From Thalassovita mediterranea (GTDB lineage: Bacteria; Pseudomonadota; Alphaproteobacteria; Caulobacterales; Hyphomonadaceae), in contig CP080408.1 in assembly GCA_019448215.1 (NCBI GenBank), positions 2,542,001 through 2,606,000 of the forward strand: DNA of 64,000 nucleotides, written 5' to 3'. The notes under the pieces are model-generated. The model made no database searches, was not told where the DNA came from, and worked only from the letters and a program-made list of their open reading frames with translations. Shown here one piece after another: positions 49,408 through 58,987 of this stretch. The stretch's first letter is position 1; the number at the start of each line of letters is the position of its first letter. The position numbers and the translations under genes were made by a program.

Positions 49408-50174
49408 AACCGGCCCGTCCAAAACGTACAAGACTGCGCGCCTCCGGACGGACGGTGAAACGCAAACGCCCCGAGCTTTCTACCGAAGACCGCAAGGAGC
49501 TTGAGGGCCGACTGGGCTACACGTTCCGAAACGTCGAGTGGCTGAACCGCGCACTGACCCATCCCAGCCTCATCGACAATTATGACGGCGACGCGCAATT
49601 CTCCAACCAGCGCCTCGAATTCCTCGGTGACCGCGTGCTCGGCCTCATCATGGCAGAAGTGCTGATCGCCAAGTTTCCGTCTGAGCGCGAAGGCTACCTG
49701 ACGCGCATCTTCCATCAGCTTGTCAGCGGTGAAGCCTGCGCAGAGGTCGGTGAAGCTATGGGCCTGCGCCAATTCCTCTTCTTCGATGCGTCGATGGAGA
49801 AGAATAAGCGCGGCAGCTATGACAAGAGCGTTGCCGATGCTGTTGAGGCCATCGTTGCCGCGATCTACCGCGACGGCGGGCTGGAAGCGGCCCGCGCCTT
49901 TATCAGCCGCCACTGGATCATGGAGCTTGTAGATCGGGAAATCTCGCAGCAGAACCCGAAAACAAGACTGAGCGACTGGTGCGGCGCCAATCGCGCGCCC
50001 TATGCGACCTATGATATCATCGAGCGATCCGGCCCAGATCATGAGCCGGTCTTCCTCGTTGAGGCCAGGGTCGAAGGGCGCGGTTCAGCGCAAGACAAGG
50101 GCCGCTCGAGGCAGGAAGCCGAAATGGCTGCGGCCGACCGACTTTTAAGGGATCTGATCCGGAATGCAGGCTGA
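49404..50174 (+). CDS. rnc: Ribonuclease III
   Basis: 256 residues. The catalytic motif is [20 protein letters not shown]; the second metal cluster is in [18 protein letters not shown]; a dsRNA-binding domain follows ([20 protein letters not shown] to [17 protein letters not shown]). A basic N-terminal extension of about 30 residues ([17 protein letters not shown]) is present. It processes rRNA and structured mRNAs. The ATG overlaps the acpS stop. No lepB lies between acpS and rnc. Confidence 0.96.
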   Translation: MKPARPKRTRLRASGRTVKRKRPELSTEDRKELEGRLGYTFRNVEWLNRALTHPSLIDNYDGDAQFSNQRLEFLGDRVLGLIMAEVLIAKFPSEREGYLTRIFHQLVSGEACAEVGEAMGLRQFLFFDASMEKNKRGSYDKSVADAVEAIVAAIYRDGGLEAARAFISRHWIMELVDREISQQNPKTRLSDWCGANRAPYATYDIIERSGPDHEPVFLVEARVEGRGSAQDKGRSRQEAEMAAADRLLRDLIRNAG

Positions 50175-51111
50175 CGACATCAATCGAGCAGGCTTTGTCG
50201 CCATTATCGGGGCGCCAAATGCGGGCAAGTCCACGCTGACCAATGCGATGGTGGGCACCAAGGTCGCGATCGTGACCCACAAGGTCCAGACCACGCGCTT
50301 TCCGGTGCGCGGTGTGGCCCATTCGGGCGACGCGCAGCTGGTGATCGTCGACACGCCCGGTATCTTTGGCGCGAAGAAGCGCCTCGACCGCGCCATGGTG
50401 AAATCGGCATGGACCGGGGCGGAGGACGCTGATGCCGTCGTGCACCTGATCGACGCTGCCGCGTGGATCGCGGACCGCAAGGGCAAGGCCGCGCCTGCGC
50501 AGACCAAATCTGTCGAGGATGACCGCGACGTGATCCGCACGCTGAAGCGCAACAACCGAAAGGTCATCCTCGCGCTTAACAAGATTGATCTCTTCCCACA
50601 TGACGAAGTCCTGCCGCTGATCGCCCAATTCAATGAGGAAGGCGCTTATAGCGACATCTTCATGATCTCGGCTGAGAATGGCGACGGGCTGGACCTGCTC
50701 ATGGACCATCTCGCCGCGCAGATGCCGGAAGGACCGGCCATGTTCCCGCCAGACCAGTCCGCCGACATTCCCATGCGCCTTCTCGCCGCTGAGATCACGC
50801 GTGAAAAGCTAATGCTGCGCCTTCACGAAGAGCTGCCTTATCAGCTGACGGTGGAGACCGAGACCTGGGAAGACTTCAAGAATGGCGATGTCCGCATTGA
50901 GCAGGCCGTTATCGTTGGCCGCGACAATCACAAGTCCATGGTTCTCGGCAAGAATGGCCAGACGATCAAATGGGTCAGCCGCGCCGCGCGCGAAGAGCTG
51001 GGCAAGCTGCTGGATACGCGCGTGCACCTCTTCCTGTTCGTGAAGGTGGACGAAAAGTGGCAGGAAAAGCGCGAGAGCTACGCCCATCTTGGACTGGAGT
51101 TCGATAGCTGA
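50164..51111 (+). CDS. era: GTPase Era
   Basis: 315 residues. P-loop GAPNAGKST, switch segment HKVQTTR, G3 VIVDTPG, G4 ALNKIDLF and G5 MISAENGDG are visible. The C-terminal KH domain has LGKNGQTIKWVSRAAREELG and VHLFLFVKV. Era binds the 3' end of 16S rRNA and helps 30S assembly. It overlaps rnc by 11 bases and touches recO (one shared base). An insert of about 12 residues (IADRKGKAAPAQTKSVEDD) lies between G3 and G4. Confidence 0.96.
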   Translation: MQADDINRAGFVAIIGAPNAGKSTLTNAMVGTKVAIVTHKVQTTRFPVRGVAHSGDAQLVIVDTPGIFGAKKRLDRAMVKSAWTGAEDADAVVHLIDAAAWIADRKGKAAPAQTKSVEDDRDVIRTLKRNNRKVILALNKIDLFPHDEVLPLIAQFNEEGAYSDIFMISAENGDGLDLLMDHLAAQMPEGPAMFPPDQSADIPMRLLAAEITREKLMLRLHEELPYQLTVETETWEDFKNGDVRIEQAVIVGRDNHKSMVLGKNGQTIKWVSRAAREELGKLLDTRVHLFLFVKVDEKWQEKRESYAHLGLEFDS

Positions 51112-51848
51112 TGCAGTGGCGCGATGAGGGCCTTGTCCTCGGCGGCCGCAAGTTCGGCGAAAGCGGACTGATCCTCGACGTGCTGACACGTGAACGCGGG
51201 CGCCGCTCTGGTCTCGTCTATGGCGGCGCATCGCGCAAGAAACGCGCCCAGTATGAAGCCGGCAATACGGTTGAACTTTCGTGGTCCGGGCGGCTGGAAG
51301 AACAGCTTGGCCGGTTTGATGTGGCCGAAAGCTCGCGCCAGCGCGCGTCCCGCCTGATTGACCTTCCGCTAGCTCTCAATGCAGTCGCATCTATCTGCGC
51401 GCTCTTGCGCGGTGCCTTGAACGAGGGCGACCATGCAGGCTCGGCGCTGTTTGCTGCCACTGAACTACTTCTCGATCAGCTGGACGATACTGAGGTCTGG
51501 CCCGCCCTTTATGTCCGCTGGGAGCTTGGGCTGCTCGCCGCTCTGGGGTTCGGGCTAGACCTTGATGCCTGCGCTGTAAGCGGCTCGAATGATGGTCTCA
51601 CCCATGTGTCTCCGCGCACGGGACGGGCGGTGAAAGGCTCAGAAGCCGAAGAGTATATCGACCGGCTCTTCGTGCTGCCAAACTTCCTGATCGACGCGCG
51701 CTCACCAGCCACAGAGCAGGACATCGCGCATGGGCTGGAGCTGACCGGTCATTTCATTGAGCGGCGGCTTTTCAACACGATGAACCGCGACATGCCGGAG
51801 CCGAGACGGCGGCTGGTGGCAAAGCTGGCGCGTCCGCAAACGCCCTAG
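51111..51848 (+). CDS. recO: DNA repair protein RecO
   Basis: 245 residues. The N-terminal OB-fold starts MQWRDEGLVLGGRKFGESGLILDVLTRERGR, and a helical domain follows with TELLLDQLDD and the C-terminal LTGHFIERRLF. The zinc-binding Cys set of many RecO proteins is incomplete here: Cys occurs only in ICALLRG and DACAVSG. It loads RecA with RecR during recombination repair. Its stop shares the CTAG with the convergent extensin-like gene. Confidence 0.92.
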   Translation: MQWRDEGLVLGGRKFGESGLILDVLTRERGRRSGLVYGGASRKKRAQYEAGNTVELSWSGRLEEQLGRFDVAESSRQRASRLIDLPLALNAVASICALLRGALNEGDHAGSALFAATELLLDQLDDTEVWPALYVRWELGLLAALGFGLDLDACAVSGSNDGLTHVSPRTGRAVKGSEAEEYIDRLFVLPNFLIDARSPATEQDIAHGLELTGHFIERRLFNTMNRDMPEPRRRLVAKLARPQTP

Positions 51849-52543
51849 CGGCAGATGCTCGAGCCGCCCATATCGAAGTGGAAATGGTCAGCGTGGGCGG
51901 CGTTATAGTCAGGCCCAAGCACGACGGAGAAGAGCTGGCAGGCTCCGCCATGCACTTCCTCCAGGAATGTCCCGAACTCACTATCCTCCCGCCAGTGCTG
52001 GCGCACGTCGATGACGCGGCCGTCGGCCAGCCGAAAGCCGCGAATGTCGATGGCATTGGCTCTGCCATGTTCACTCAGGTTGCTGGAGCCGGCGATGTTG
52101 CGACATGAGAATGAGCCATAAGAGAGTATGCGGTCGACCTCTTCGCCAAGGATCTCTTCAGCTGCAGGCGCCACGATCTCTCGCTCCCAGACAAAGAGCG
52201 ACGCTGTCTGTGCGCAGGTCATTTTCAGCGGCGCGACGGAGTAAGGGTAGGCCGACCGGTCCAGCGTCAGTGGGCGCTCCAGCGGGCAGCGCTCCGTGCC
52301 GCTGCCTTCGGGAAGGGCGGTGTAACCGACCTCGGCGCGGTCTAGCAGGGCATAGCACTGGTCAAAATCACCCTTCAGCCGGGATAGCTTGATTGGCGTC
52401 GCAAACCCGATCGGGTCGGTCAGGCTGAGCGGACGAAGCGGGTTATGCTGCACGGGAACGAACGCATTGAAGGCAATTGCAGCCAGAAGCAGTGCCGCAA
52501 CGACACCAACCTGTTTAATACCCCGCTCAAGCGTGCTGATCAT
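51845..52543 (-). CDS. Extensin-like (Extensin_C) family protein
   Basis: 232 residues. One N-terminal hydrophobic segment (about 13-30) anchors or exports it. The Extensin_C domain follows: FDQCYALLDRAEVGYTALP, MTCAQTASLFVWEREIV, GSFSCRNIAGSSNLSEHGRANAIDIRGF and HADHFHFDMG. The His/Asp/His set (SEHGRANAID and HADHFHFD) resembles the zinc site of LAS-type peptidoglycan D,D- or L,D-peptidases. A role in cell-wall trimming is likely. Six Cys, several in conserved positions, fit an exported protein. Confidence 0.88.
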   Translation of the reverse strand: MISTLERGIKQVGVVAALLLAAIAFNAFVPVQHNPLRPLSLTDPIGFATPIKLSRLKGDFDQCYALLDRAEVGYTALPEGSGTERCPLERPLTLDRSAYPYSVAPLKMTCAQTASLFVWEREIVAPAAEEILGEEVDRILSYGSFSCRNIAGSSNLSEHGRANAIDIRGFRLADGRVIDVRQHWREDSEFGTFLEEVHGGACQLFSVVLGPDYNAAHADHFHFDMGGSSICR

Positions 52544-52622
52544 TTCTTATAATCGTCCGTCATTCTGATAGAGTCAGGGCCGAAGCCCGATTCCTGAACA
52601 GGCACAGCCCGAAGGAGCCACC

Positions 52623-54857
52623 ATGTCCGACCTTCTGGACCCCGAAGATGGCAACATCATCAATGAGCCGCTGAGTGAGGCCCTCACCAAGCGCTACCTT
52701 GCCTATGCCTTGTCCACCATTACGTCCCGCGCCCTGCCGGATGTGCGCGACGGCCTGAAGCCCGTCCAGCGCCGCATCCTTTATGGCATGCGGGAACTTA
52801 AGCTCGATCCGGAGTCCGGCTACCGCAAATGTGCGAAAATCGTCGGTGACGTGATGGGTAACTTTCACCCGCACGGCGACAGCGCGATCTACGATACACT
52901 CGTCCGGCTCGCCCAGAATTTCTCCGTCCGTTACCCGCTGGTCGATGGTCAGGGTAATTTCGGCAACATTGATGGCGATAATGCGGCCGCCTACCGCTAT
53001 ACCGAAGCGCGGATGACAGAGGCGGCAAAGCTGCTTCTCGACGGCCTCAATGAGGATGCCGTCGACTTCAAGGACAACTATTCCGAGACTGATCGTGAGC
53101 CGGTCGTGTTGCCGGCGGGCTATCCGAATCTTCTGGCCAATGGTGCATCCGGCATCGCCGTCGGCATGGCAACGTCCATTCCGCCGCATAATGTCGCCGA
53201 GGTTATCGACGCGGCACTCCTCCTGATCGAGGACCGCGATACGCCGATCACCGAGCTGATGAATGTCATGCCGGGCCCGGATTTTCCGACAGGCGGGGTC
53301 ATTGTCGAGCCTCGCAGCGCCATTCGCGAAGCCTATGAGACAGGTCGCGGCGGCTTCCGTATCCGCGCGCGCTGGTCTGTTGAAGATCTTGGCCGAGGCA
53401 CCTGGCAGATCATCGTCACCGAGATCCCGTATCAGGTCCAGAAATCCCGCCTCATCGAAAAGCTCGCAGAGCTGATAGAGACCAAGAAGGCACCGCTTCT
53501 CAGCGACGTGCGCGATGAGAGCGCTGAAGACATTCGTATTGTGCTGGAGCCGCGTGCGAAGACTGTCGATCCTGACGTGATGATGGAGAGCCTTTTCAAG
53601 CTCTGCGATCTGGAATCGCGCTTCTCCATGAACATGAACGTGCTGGATCGCGGCGCGCCAAAGGTGATGAGCCTGCGCGAAGTGATCATCGCCTATCTCG
53701 ATCACCGCCGCGAGGTCGTCGTGCGCCGGGCGCGCTTCCGCCTCGACAAGATCGAGAAGCGCCTCCACCTCCTCGAAGGCTACCTCAAGGCCTTCCTCAA
53801 CATCGATGAAGTGATCCGCATCATCCGCGAGGAGGATGAGCCCAAGCAGGAGCTGATCAAGCGTTTCGATCTGACCGATATTCAGGCCGAAGCGGTCCTC
53901 AACCTCCGCCTGCGTGCCCTGCGCAAGCTAGAAGAGATGGAAATCCGCAAGGAGAATGACACGCTTCAGGAAGAGCGCGCCGACATCGAATCCCTGCTTG
54001 GTTCGACGCGCCGCCAGTGGACCAAGGTCGGCAAGGAGCTGAAAGAGGCTCGCAAGGTCTTTGATCCGGAGACCGAACTCGGCCGCCGCCGCGCAACCTT
54101 TGAGGATGCGCCTGAAATCGACCTGTCCGCGGCGCTTGAGGCGTCCACGCCTAAGGAGCCGCTCACGGTGGTTCTGTCCTCAATGGGCTGGATCCGCGGC
54201 ATGAAAGGGCACGGCCTCGATCTTGAAACGACCAAGTTCAAGGATGGAGACAGCCTCTATCTCAGCGAGGAAGTGCAGACGACTGACAAGATCGTCCTGC
54301 TCGCTAGCGACGGCCGCGCGTTCACGCTGACCTGTGACAAGCTTCCGGGTGGGCGCGGTCATGGTGAGCCGATCCGGCTGTCCATCGACCTTGAGGACAA
54401 TATCGAGATCATCGCCATGTTCAGGCTGGATGCCAGCCGCAAGCGTCTGATGGCGTCGGATGCGGGCTATGGCTTCATCGTGCCGGAAGGCGAGCTTGAG
54501 TCGAACCGCAAGGCTGGCAAGTCCGTCGTGAATACGGCCGGTGGAAATCTGCTCATCAGCCGTATCGTCGATGGTGATCAGATCGCCGTGATTGGCACGA
54601 ACAAGAAGCTGCTCATCTTCCCGCTGGAAGAGCTGCCGGAAATGCCTCGCGGCAAGGGCGTGAAGCTTCAGGCCTATCGCGGCAAGGACAAGCTTGCCGA
54701 TGCCATGACCTTCAAGGCCGAAGAAGGCTTCGCTGTGACCGATTCAGCCGGGCGTTCACGCACCTTCCCTGAATGGGAAGAGTGGGTCGGCAAACGGGCA
54801 CAGGCTGGAAAGGCGGCACCACGCGGATTTCCAAAGTCAGGCACATTCACCGGTTAG
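52623..54857 (+). CDS. parC: DNA topoisomerase IV subunit A
   Basis: 744 residues. The catalytic Tyr is in [10 protein letters not shown], and the winged-helix segment is [20 protein letters not shown]. The Ser of the quinolone-resistance region is kept (HPHGDS) and the usual Glu four residues on is Asp. A coiled tower region follows and then C-terminal beta-pinwheel blades ([19 protein letters not shown]). GGAG precedes the ATG. It pairs with ParE from 42352-44349. Confidence 0.96.
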   Translation: MSDLLDPEDGNIINEPLSEALTKRYLAYALSTITSRALPDVRDGLKPVQRRILYGMRELKLDPESGYRKCAKIVGDVMGNFHPHGDSAIYDTLVRLAQNFSVRYPLVDGQGNFGNIDGDNAAAYRYTEARMTEAAKLLLDGLNEDAVDFKDNYSETDREPVVLPAGYPNLLANGASGIAVGMATSIPPHNVAEVIDAALLLIEDRDTPITELMNVMPGPDFPTGGVIVEPRSAIREAYETGRGGFRIRARWSVEDLGRGTWQIIVTEIPYQVQKSRLIEKLAELIETKKAPLLSDVRDESAEDIRIVLEPRAKTVDPDVMMESLFKLCDLESRFSMNMNVLDRGAPKVMSLREVIIAYLDHRREVVVRRARFRLDKIEKRLHLLEGYLKAFLNIDEVIRIIREEDEPKQELIKRFDLTDIQAEAVLNLRLRALRKLEEMEIRKENDTLQEERADIESLLGSTRRQWTKVGKELKEARKVFDPETELGRRRATFEDAPEIDLSAALEASTPKEPLTVVLSSMGWIRGMKGHGLDLETTKFKDGDSLYLSEEVQTTDKIVLLASDGRAFTLTCDKLPGGRGHGEPIRLSIDLEDNIEIIAMFRLDASRKRLMASDAGYGFIVPEGELESNRKAGKSVVNTAGGNLLISRIVDGDQIAVIGTNKKLLIFPLEELPEMPRGKGVKLQAYRGKDKLADAMTFKAEEGFAVTDSAGRSRTFPEWEEWVGKRAQAGKAAPRGFPKSGTFTG

Positions 54858-54923
54858 CTTGTCTTCCCGCAGGGGCGGGTCTACTAAGTCTGCCGGGACA
54901 ATCTTCGAGGTGGAGGGACCTCC

Positions 54924-55484
54924 ATGACATTTCTTTACGTTCTGATCGGCGCGCTGGCCATTCTGGTCGTCTTCCTGATCGGTATCTACAACGCGCTTGT
55001 CGCGAAGCGTCAGCGCTGCAATCAGGCTTTCGCCGACATCGATGTGCAGCTGAAGCAGCGCCAGAACCTGATCCCCAATCTGGTGGAAACGGTGAAAGGC
55101 TATGCCACGCATGAGCGCGAAACGCTCGACGCGGTCGTTCAGGCACGTAATTCAGCCGTGGCGGCGCAGTCGCCGGGTGAGATGGCGCAGGCCGAAGGCG
55201 TACTGACCGGGGCCCTCGGCCGCCTGTTTGCGCTGTCCGAAGCCTATCCGGACCTGAAGGCGAACGAGAACTTCAAGGACCTGCAGGACGAGCTGTCTGT
55301 CATCGAAGACAAGCTTGCCGCCGCACGCCGTTTCTACAATGCGGCCGTTCAGGATTATAACACCTCGCGTGAGCAATTCCCGAACTCCATCGTGGCGGGC
55401 ATGTTCAACTTCGAGGAACGCGAATTCTTCGACCTTGGCGGCGATCGCACGGCGCTGTCGAACGCGCCGGAAGTGAAGTTCTAG
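54924..55484 (+). CDS. lemA: LemA-family protein
   Basis: 186 residues. One N-terminal membrane helix (about 3-24) is followed by the long LemA helical domain: YNALVAKRQRCNQAFADIDV, LKQRQNLIPNLVETVKGYA, SEAYPDLKANENFKDLQDEL and YNTSREQFPNSIVAGMF. The function is poorly known; LemA often pairs with an M48 or TPM-domain protein, but here it stands alone. GGAGG and CCTCC directly before the ATG are complementary and could mask the ribosome site. A strong terminator follows. Confidence 0.93.
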   Translation: MTFLYVLIGALAILVVFLIGIYNALVAKRQRCNQAFADIDVQLKQRQNLIPNLVETVKGYATHERETLDAVVQARNSAVAAQSPGEMAQAEGVLTGALGRLFALSEAYPDLKANENFKDLQDELSVIEDKLAAARRFYNAAVQDYNTSREQFPNSIVAGMFNFEEREFFDLGGDRTALSNAPEVKF

Positions 55485-55514
55485 GCTCCAAGCGCTTTAG
55501 ATATGAAAATTAAG

Positions 55515-55549
55515 ATCCCGGTCTTTCGCATTGAAAGGCCGGGATTTTT
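55515..55549 (+). terminator. Intrinsic terminator after lemA
   Basis: A 13-bp stem (ATCCCGGTCTTTC with GAAAGGCCGGGAT, one T-G pair) has a 5-base loop and runs into TTTTT. It also separates lemA from the leftward TRAP operon and may work in both directions. Confidence 0.9.
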
Positions 55550-55563
55550 CTTTGCGAGTACGG

Positions 55564-57144
55564 TTAGTTCGCCTGAAGGGACGGCAGCCAGGTTGCAAGC
55601 TGCGGCAGGAAGGCGACGGCGAGGATCATCAGAAGCTGCAAGCCGATGAAGGGCAGGGCGCCGCGCCAGATCTCGATCGTCTGGACGCTGTCGGGGGCTG
55701 CGCCACGCAGATAGAAAAGCGCAAAGCCGAATGGCGGCGTCAGGAAGCTGGTCTGCAGGTTCAGCGCCATCAGGATGCCGAGCCAGACCGGATCAAACCC
55801 CATGATGATGAGCGGCGGCGTGACGAGCGGAACGACGACGAAAACGATCTCAATGAAGTCGAGGAAGAACCCAAGCACGAACATGACGAGCATGGCGCCA
55901 ATCAGCGCGCCCCAGCGCCCGCCAGGAATGGCGTGCAGCAGGTCGGCCACCATGTCGTCGCCGCCAAAACCGCGAAAGACGAGCGAGAAGAGCGACGCGC
56001 CGATCAGGATGAGGAACACCATCGAGGTGATGTGAACGCCGCTTTTCAGCGCAAGTGTGAGAAAGCCGCGCCGATGAAGGATGATCATCCCGGCGACCGT
56101 ACCCGCCAGAAACAGGATCGCCGACACGACGATCACGGCGATACCAACCAGGGTGATCGCATCCGTTGTCGCCACGCCAAGGCGTAGATCCATCACATTG
56201 CGGATCACCAGAATGAGGAGAAGCGCCGCGAAGGCACCGGCGATGACCCGCACGAGAAAAGCGTCTCCCGTTTCAGACAGGCGGAGACCTGCAAGAAGCA
56301 GCGCGCCAGCGACGCCAATCGATGCCGCTTCTGTTGGGGTCGCAATGCCGGATAGGATAGCCCCAAGCACCGCAATGATCAGAAAGAGTGGGGCGCCGAG
56401 GCCGAACGCGACCTCCTTGCCTGTCAGCGGCGGACTGTCATTGTCGATGACGGGTGGACAAGACTCTGGCTTCAGGATTGCCATGACCGCGATCCAGCCA
56501 AGATAGAGCCCAACCAGTAGCAGGCCCGGAATGAGCGCTCCGGCAAACAGGTCACCTACGGACACGACAAAGCTGCCAATGCCCATCTCATTGGCGGCCT
56601 GGCTCGCCGCATTGGAAACGGCGTCTGCCAGCAGGATGAGGACGATACTTGGCGGAATGATCTGGCCGAGCGTGCCTGAGGCAGCGATCGTCCCGGTCGC
56701 TAGCTTGGGGTCGTACTTTTGGGCCAGCATGGTCGGCAGGGCGATCAGCGTCATTGTGATGACAGTTGCGCCAACGATGCCGGTTGATGCCGCAAGCAAG
56801 GCGCCGACGAGGACGACGGCATAGCCGAGACCGCCGCGCATACGCCCAAGCAGTCGACCGGCTATGTGCAGCAGGTCCTCTGCGACGCGCGAGCGCTCAA
56901 GGATGACGCCCATCAGCACAAAGAGCGGGACGGCAATCAGCGTCTCATTCTGCATGATCGAGCCGCCCTGGATGCGGCTCGGCAGCGACAGGAGAAGTGG
57001 TTCAGGGAAGACGCCCAGCGTGATGCCAAACAGGGCAAAGAGCAGGGCGACGCCGCCAAGTGTCAGCGCAACGGGGTAGCCCGCGAGCAGGGCGCCGATT
57101 GCCGTCAGGAACATCAGAAGCGCGAGCAGGAGTTCAAGCTCCAT
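55564..57144 (-). CDS. TRAP transporter large permease (DctM type)
   Basis: 526 residues, a polytopic membrane protein with about 12-14 helices. The DctM hallmarks are GYPVALTLGGVALLFALFG, ETLIAVPLFVLMGVILERS, GTLGQIIPPSIVLILLADAV, LFLIIAVLGAILSGIATPTEAA and NLQTSFLTPPFGFALFYLRG. It is longer than the usual 425-430 because of an inserted membrane block in the middle (VRVIAGAFAALLLILVIRNV and IVVSAILFLAGTVAGMIIL). The start overlaps the DctQ gene by 11 bases. Confidence 0.94.
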   Translation of the reverse strand: MELELLLALLMFLTAIGALLAGYPVALTLGGVALLFALFGITLGVFPEPLLLSLPSRIQGGSIMQNETLIAVPLFVLMGVILERSRVAEDLLHIAGRLLGRMRGGLGYAVVLVGALLAASTGIVGATVITMTLIALPTMLAQKYDPKLATGTIAASGTLGQIIPPSIVLILLADAVSNAASQAANEMGIGSFVVSVGDLFAGALIPGLLLVGLYLGWIAVMAILKPESCPPVIDNDSPPLTGKEVAFGLGAPLFLIIAVLGAILSGIATPTEAASIGVAGALLLAGLRLSETGDAFLVRVIAGAFAALLLILVIRNVMDLRLGVATTDAITLVGIAVIVVSAILFLAGTVAGMIILHRRGFLTLALKSGVHITSMVFLILIGASLFSLVFRGFGGDDMVADLLHAIPGGRWGALIGAMLVMFVLGFFLDFIEIVFVVVPLVTPPLIIMGFDPVWLGILMALNLQTSFLTPPFGFALFYLRGAAPDSVQTIEIWRGALPFIGLQLLMILAVAFLPQLATWLPSLQAN

Positions 57145-57799
57145 AATGGCGCTCCTGCGGTGTGGCGTCGTCAGCAGACGCTGCAAATCCAGTCAGTCTC
57201 AGCGCTGCTTTCAGGGCGACCGACAGGCCAGCAAGGATCAGTAGCACCGCGAAGACCGGCACAAGCGTCTTGAACAGGAAAAGGATCGGCAGGCCGTCGC
57301 TTTCGCGTGAGCCTTCGAACAGCGTCCAGCTGCGCGTCAGCCCCTGTTCGCCTGCCGTGAGAAGGCGGATGCAGATCGGGAAGAGCAGGAGGTAGGTGCC
57401 TGCAAGTTCGATCCAGTTACGGCCAGTCTCGCCAAAGCGTGGGCGAAGAATGTCGACACGCACATGCGCATCATCGCGAAGCGCGGTCGCCGCGCCCAGC
57501 ATGAACACGGCAGCGAAAGCGTAGATGACCGACTCTGACAGCCAGGTCGCTGTCAGCGCCAGCGCATAGCTGCCAATCACGACGACAAGCTGGAGCATGA
57601 ACAGAAGCACCGCCGCCAGCATGGCAGCGCGAAGCACCCAATCGAGCGAGCGGTCCAGCCCGTCAGCAAGCGTCTGCCCGGCTTTGTGAAGCGGGCCCGG
57701 TATCACGAGGATAAGCAGAGGCAGAAGAAGCAGCGGCGAGGCAACAAGCCCGATCCACTTCAGGAAACTGCCAAGGGTCAGGAAGACTTGCGGGTCCAT
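57134..57799 (-). CDS. TRAP transporter small permease (DctQ type)
   Basis: 221 residues with four membrane helices. The DctQ domain includes DRSLDWVLRAAMLAAVLLFM, the loop ATALRDDAHVRVDILRPRFGE, typical of the family, and LFLFKTLVPVFAVLLILAGL. An extra N-terminal hydrophobic stretch precedes it. It forms the membrane complex with the large permease, whose gene it overlaps by 11 bases, and the binding-protein gene lies 9 bases upstream. Confidence 0.92.
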   Translation of the reverse strand: MDPQVFLTLGSFLKWIGLVASPLLLLPLLILVIPGPLHKAGQTLADGLDRSLDWVLRAAMLAAVLLFMLQLVVVIGSYALALTATWLSESVIYAFAAVFMLGAATALRDDAHVRVDILRPRFGETGRNWIELAGTYLLLFPICIRLLTAGEQGLTRSWTLFEGSRESDGLPILFLFKTLVPVFAVLLILAGLSVALKAALRLTGFAASADDATPQERHYGA

Positions 57800-57808
57800 G
57801 ACGGGCGC

Positions 57809-58930
57809 CTAGCCTCCGGTCTTCCGGCCAAGTTCGCGGGCTGCATAATACGGCCCGTCAGAGACCGCCGCCCAGCCCGCCATCTTGTTCAGCGCCTCTT
57901 CGAAACTCTCATAGATGCGCTTTTCCAGACCATCGCGGCCAGATGCGGCGCGCACGTCTCTTGCCGCCTCTGCCATGCGGGCGACAACTTCATCCGGGAA
58001 TGAACGCAGCTGAACGCCATGCTCGCGCACCAGAAGGTCGAGATATACCGAGTTCTGATAGGTAAACTCGCCCAGCGAGAGGTGATTGACGGACTCGCAG
58101 GCCGCTTTGATCAGCGCCTGTTCGCCTGCCGTGAGGCTTTCCCAGAGCTTTAGATTGATGCCGACGGCAAGGCTCGCGCCCGGTTCATGGAAGCCGGGTC
58201 CGTAATAGTATGGCGCTTCCCGGTAGAAGCCGAGCGAGTAGTCATTCCACGGCCCGACCCATTCGGTCGCGTCGATATTGCCCGTCTGGAGCGCCTGATA
58301 GATTTCGCCGCCGGGCAGGGACTTTGCTGATCCGCCAAGGGCGCGCAGCACATCACCGCCTTGCCCAGGAATACGCATCTGAAGTCCGACAAGGTCATCG
58401 AGACTGTTGATCTCACGCCGGAACCAGCCTCCCATCTGGTGACCGGTATTCGCGCCCTGTAGCGGCTTGATGCCGAAGCCAGCCGAGAGCTCATCCCAGA
58501 GCTCCTGACCACCGCCAAAGTCGATCCAGCCCATGATCTCCTGCGCCGTCATGCCGAACGGCACGGCCGTGAAGAATGGGTAGGCGGTGGACTTGGCCGT
58601 CCAGTAATATTCGGCGCCGTGATAAATATCGGCAGAGCCGTTCGCGACCGCGTCGAAGCTTTCAAAAGCAGGCACCAGCTCGCCCGCGGCATAGACCTTC
58701 ACTTCGATCAGGCCTTCAGACATGGCGAGGATGCGTTCGGCCACACGCTCTGCCGCGCGCCCGAGGCCGGGCAGCCCCTTCGGCCAGGTCGTCACCATGT
58801 TGAGACGCCGCCGGTTGCGGCTGATCGCAGGCGCGGCAAGATTTGCCGCGTGGTCCGGGCTGCCAAAGGATGCGGCAGCACCGCCTATGCCAAGAAGACC
58901 TGCGCCAAGCAGGTTACGTCTGCGTATCAT
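57809..58930 (-). CDS. TRAP transporter substrate-binding protein (TakP-like)
   Basis: 373 residues with a Tat-like signal (RRRNLLGAGLL). The mature protein shows NMVTTWPKGLPGLGRAAERV, DIYHGAEYYWTAKSTAYPFFTAVPFG, MRIPGQGGDVLRALGG and EWVGPWNDYSLGFY, the set of the DctP subgroup that includes TakP of Rhodobacter, a binder of 2-oxo acids with sodium. The cargo here is probably a mono-carboxylate or keto acid. GGGGGAGGAT precedes the ATG. It leads a three-gene operon with the two permeases. Confidence 0.93.
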   Translation of the reverse strand: MIRRRNLLGAGLLGIGGAAASFGSPDHAANLAAPAISRNRRRLNMVTTWPKGLPGLGRAAERVAERILAMSEGLIEVKVYAAGELVPAFESFDAVANGSADIYHGAEYYWTAKSTAYPFFTAVPFGMTAQEIMGWIDFGGGQELWDELSAGFGIKPLQGANTGHQMGGWFRREINSLDDLVGLQMRIPGQGGDVLRALGGSAKSLPGGEIYQALQTGNIDATEWVGPWNDYSLGFYREAPYYYGPGFHEPGASLAVGINLKLWESLTAGEQALIKAACESVNHLSLGEFTYQNSVYLDLLVREHGVQLRSFPDEVVARMAEAARDVRAASGRDGLEKRIYESFEEALNKMAGWAAVSDGPYYAARELGRKTGG

Positions 58931-58987
58931 ATCCTCCCCCGGATCCTCTAGGGATCGCCCGGTTCTGCCCCTCTGACAGTCCGGGTT

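Noticed and set aside
52560-53768. 402-residue open frame antisense to parC
   Set aside because: Antisense shadow; parC motifs are unambiguous on the plus strand.
55531-56187. 218-residue charged frame antisense to the TRAP permease
   Set aside because: The hydrophobic permease codons read backwards give a charged peptide, a common artefact.
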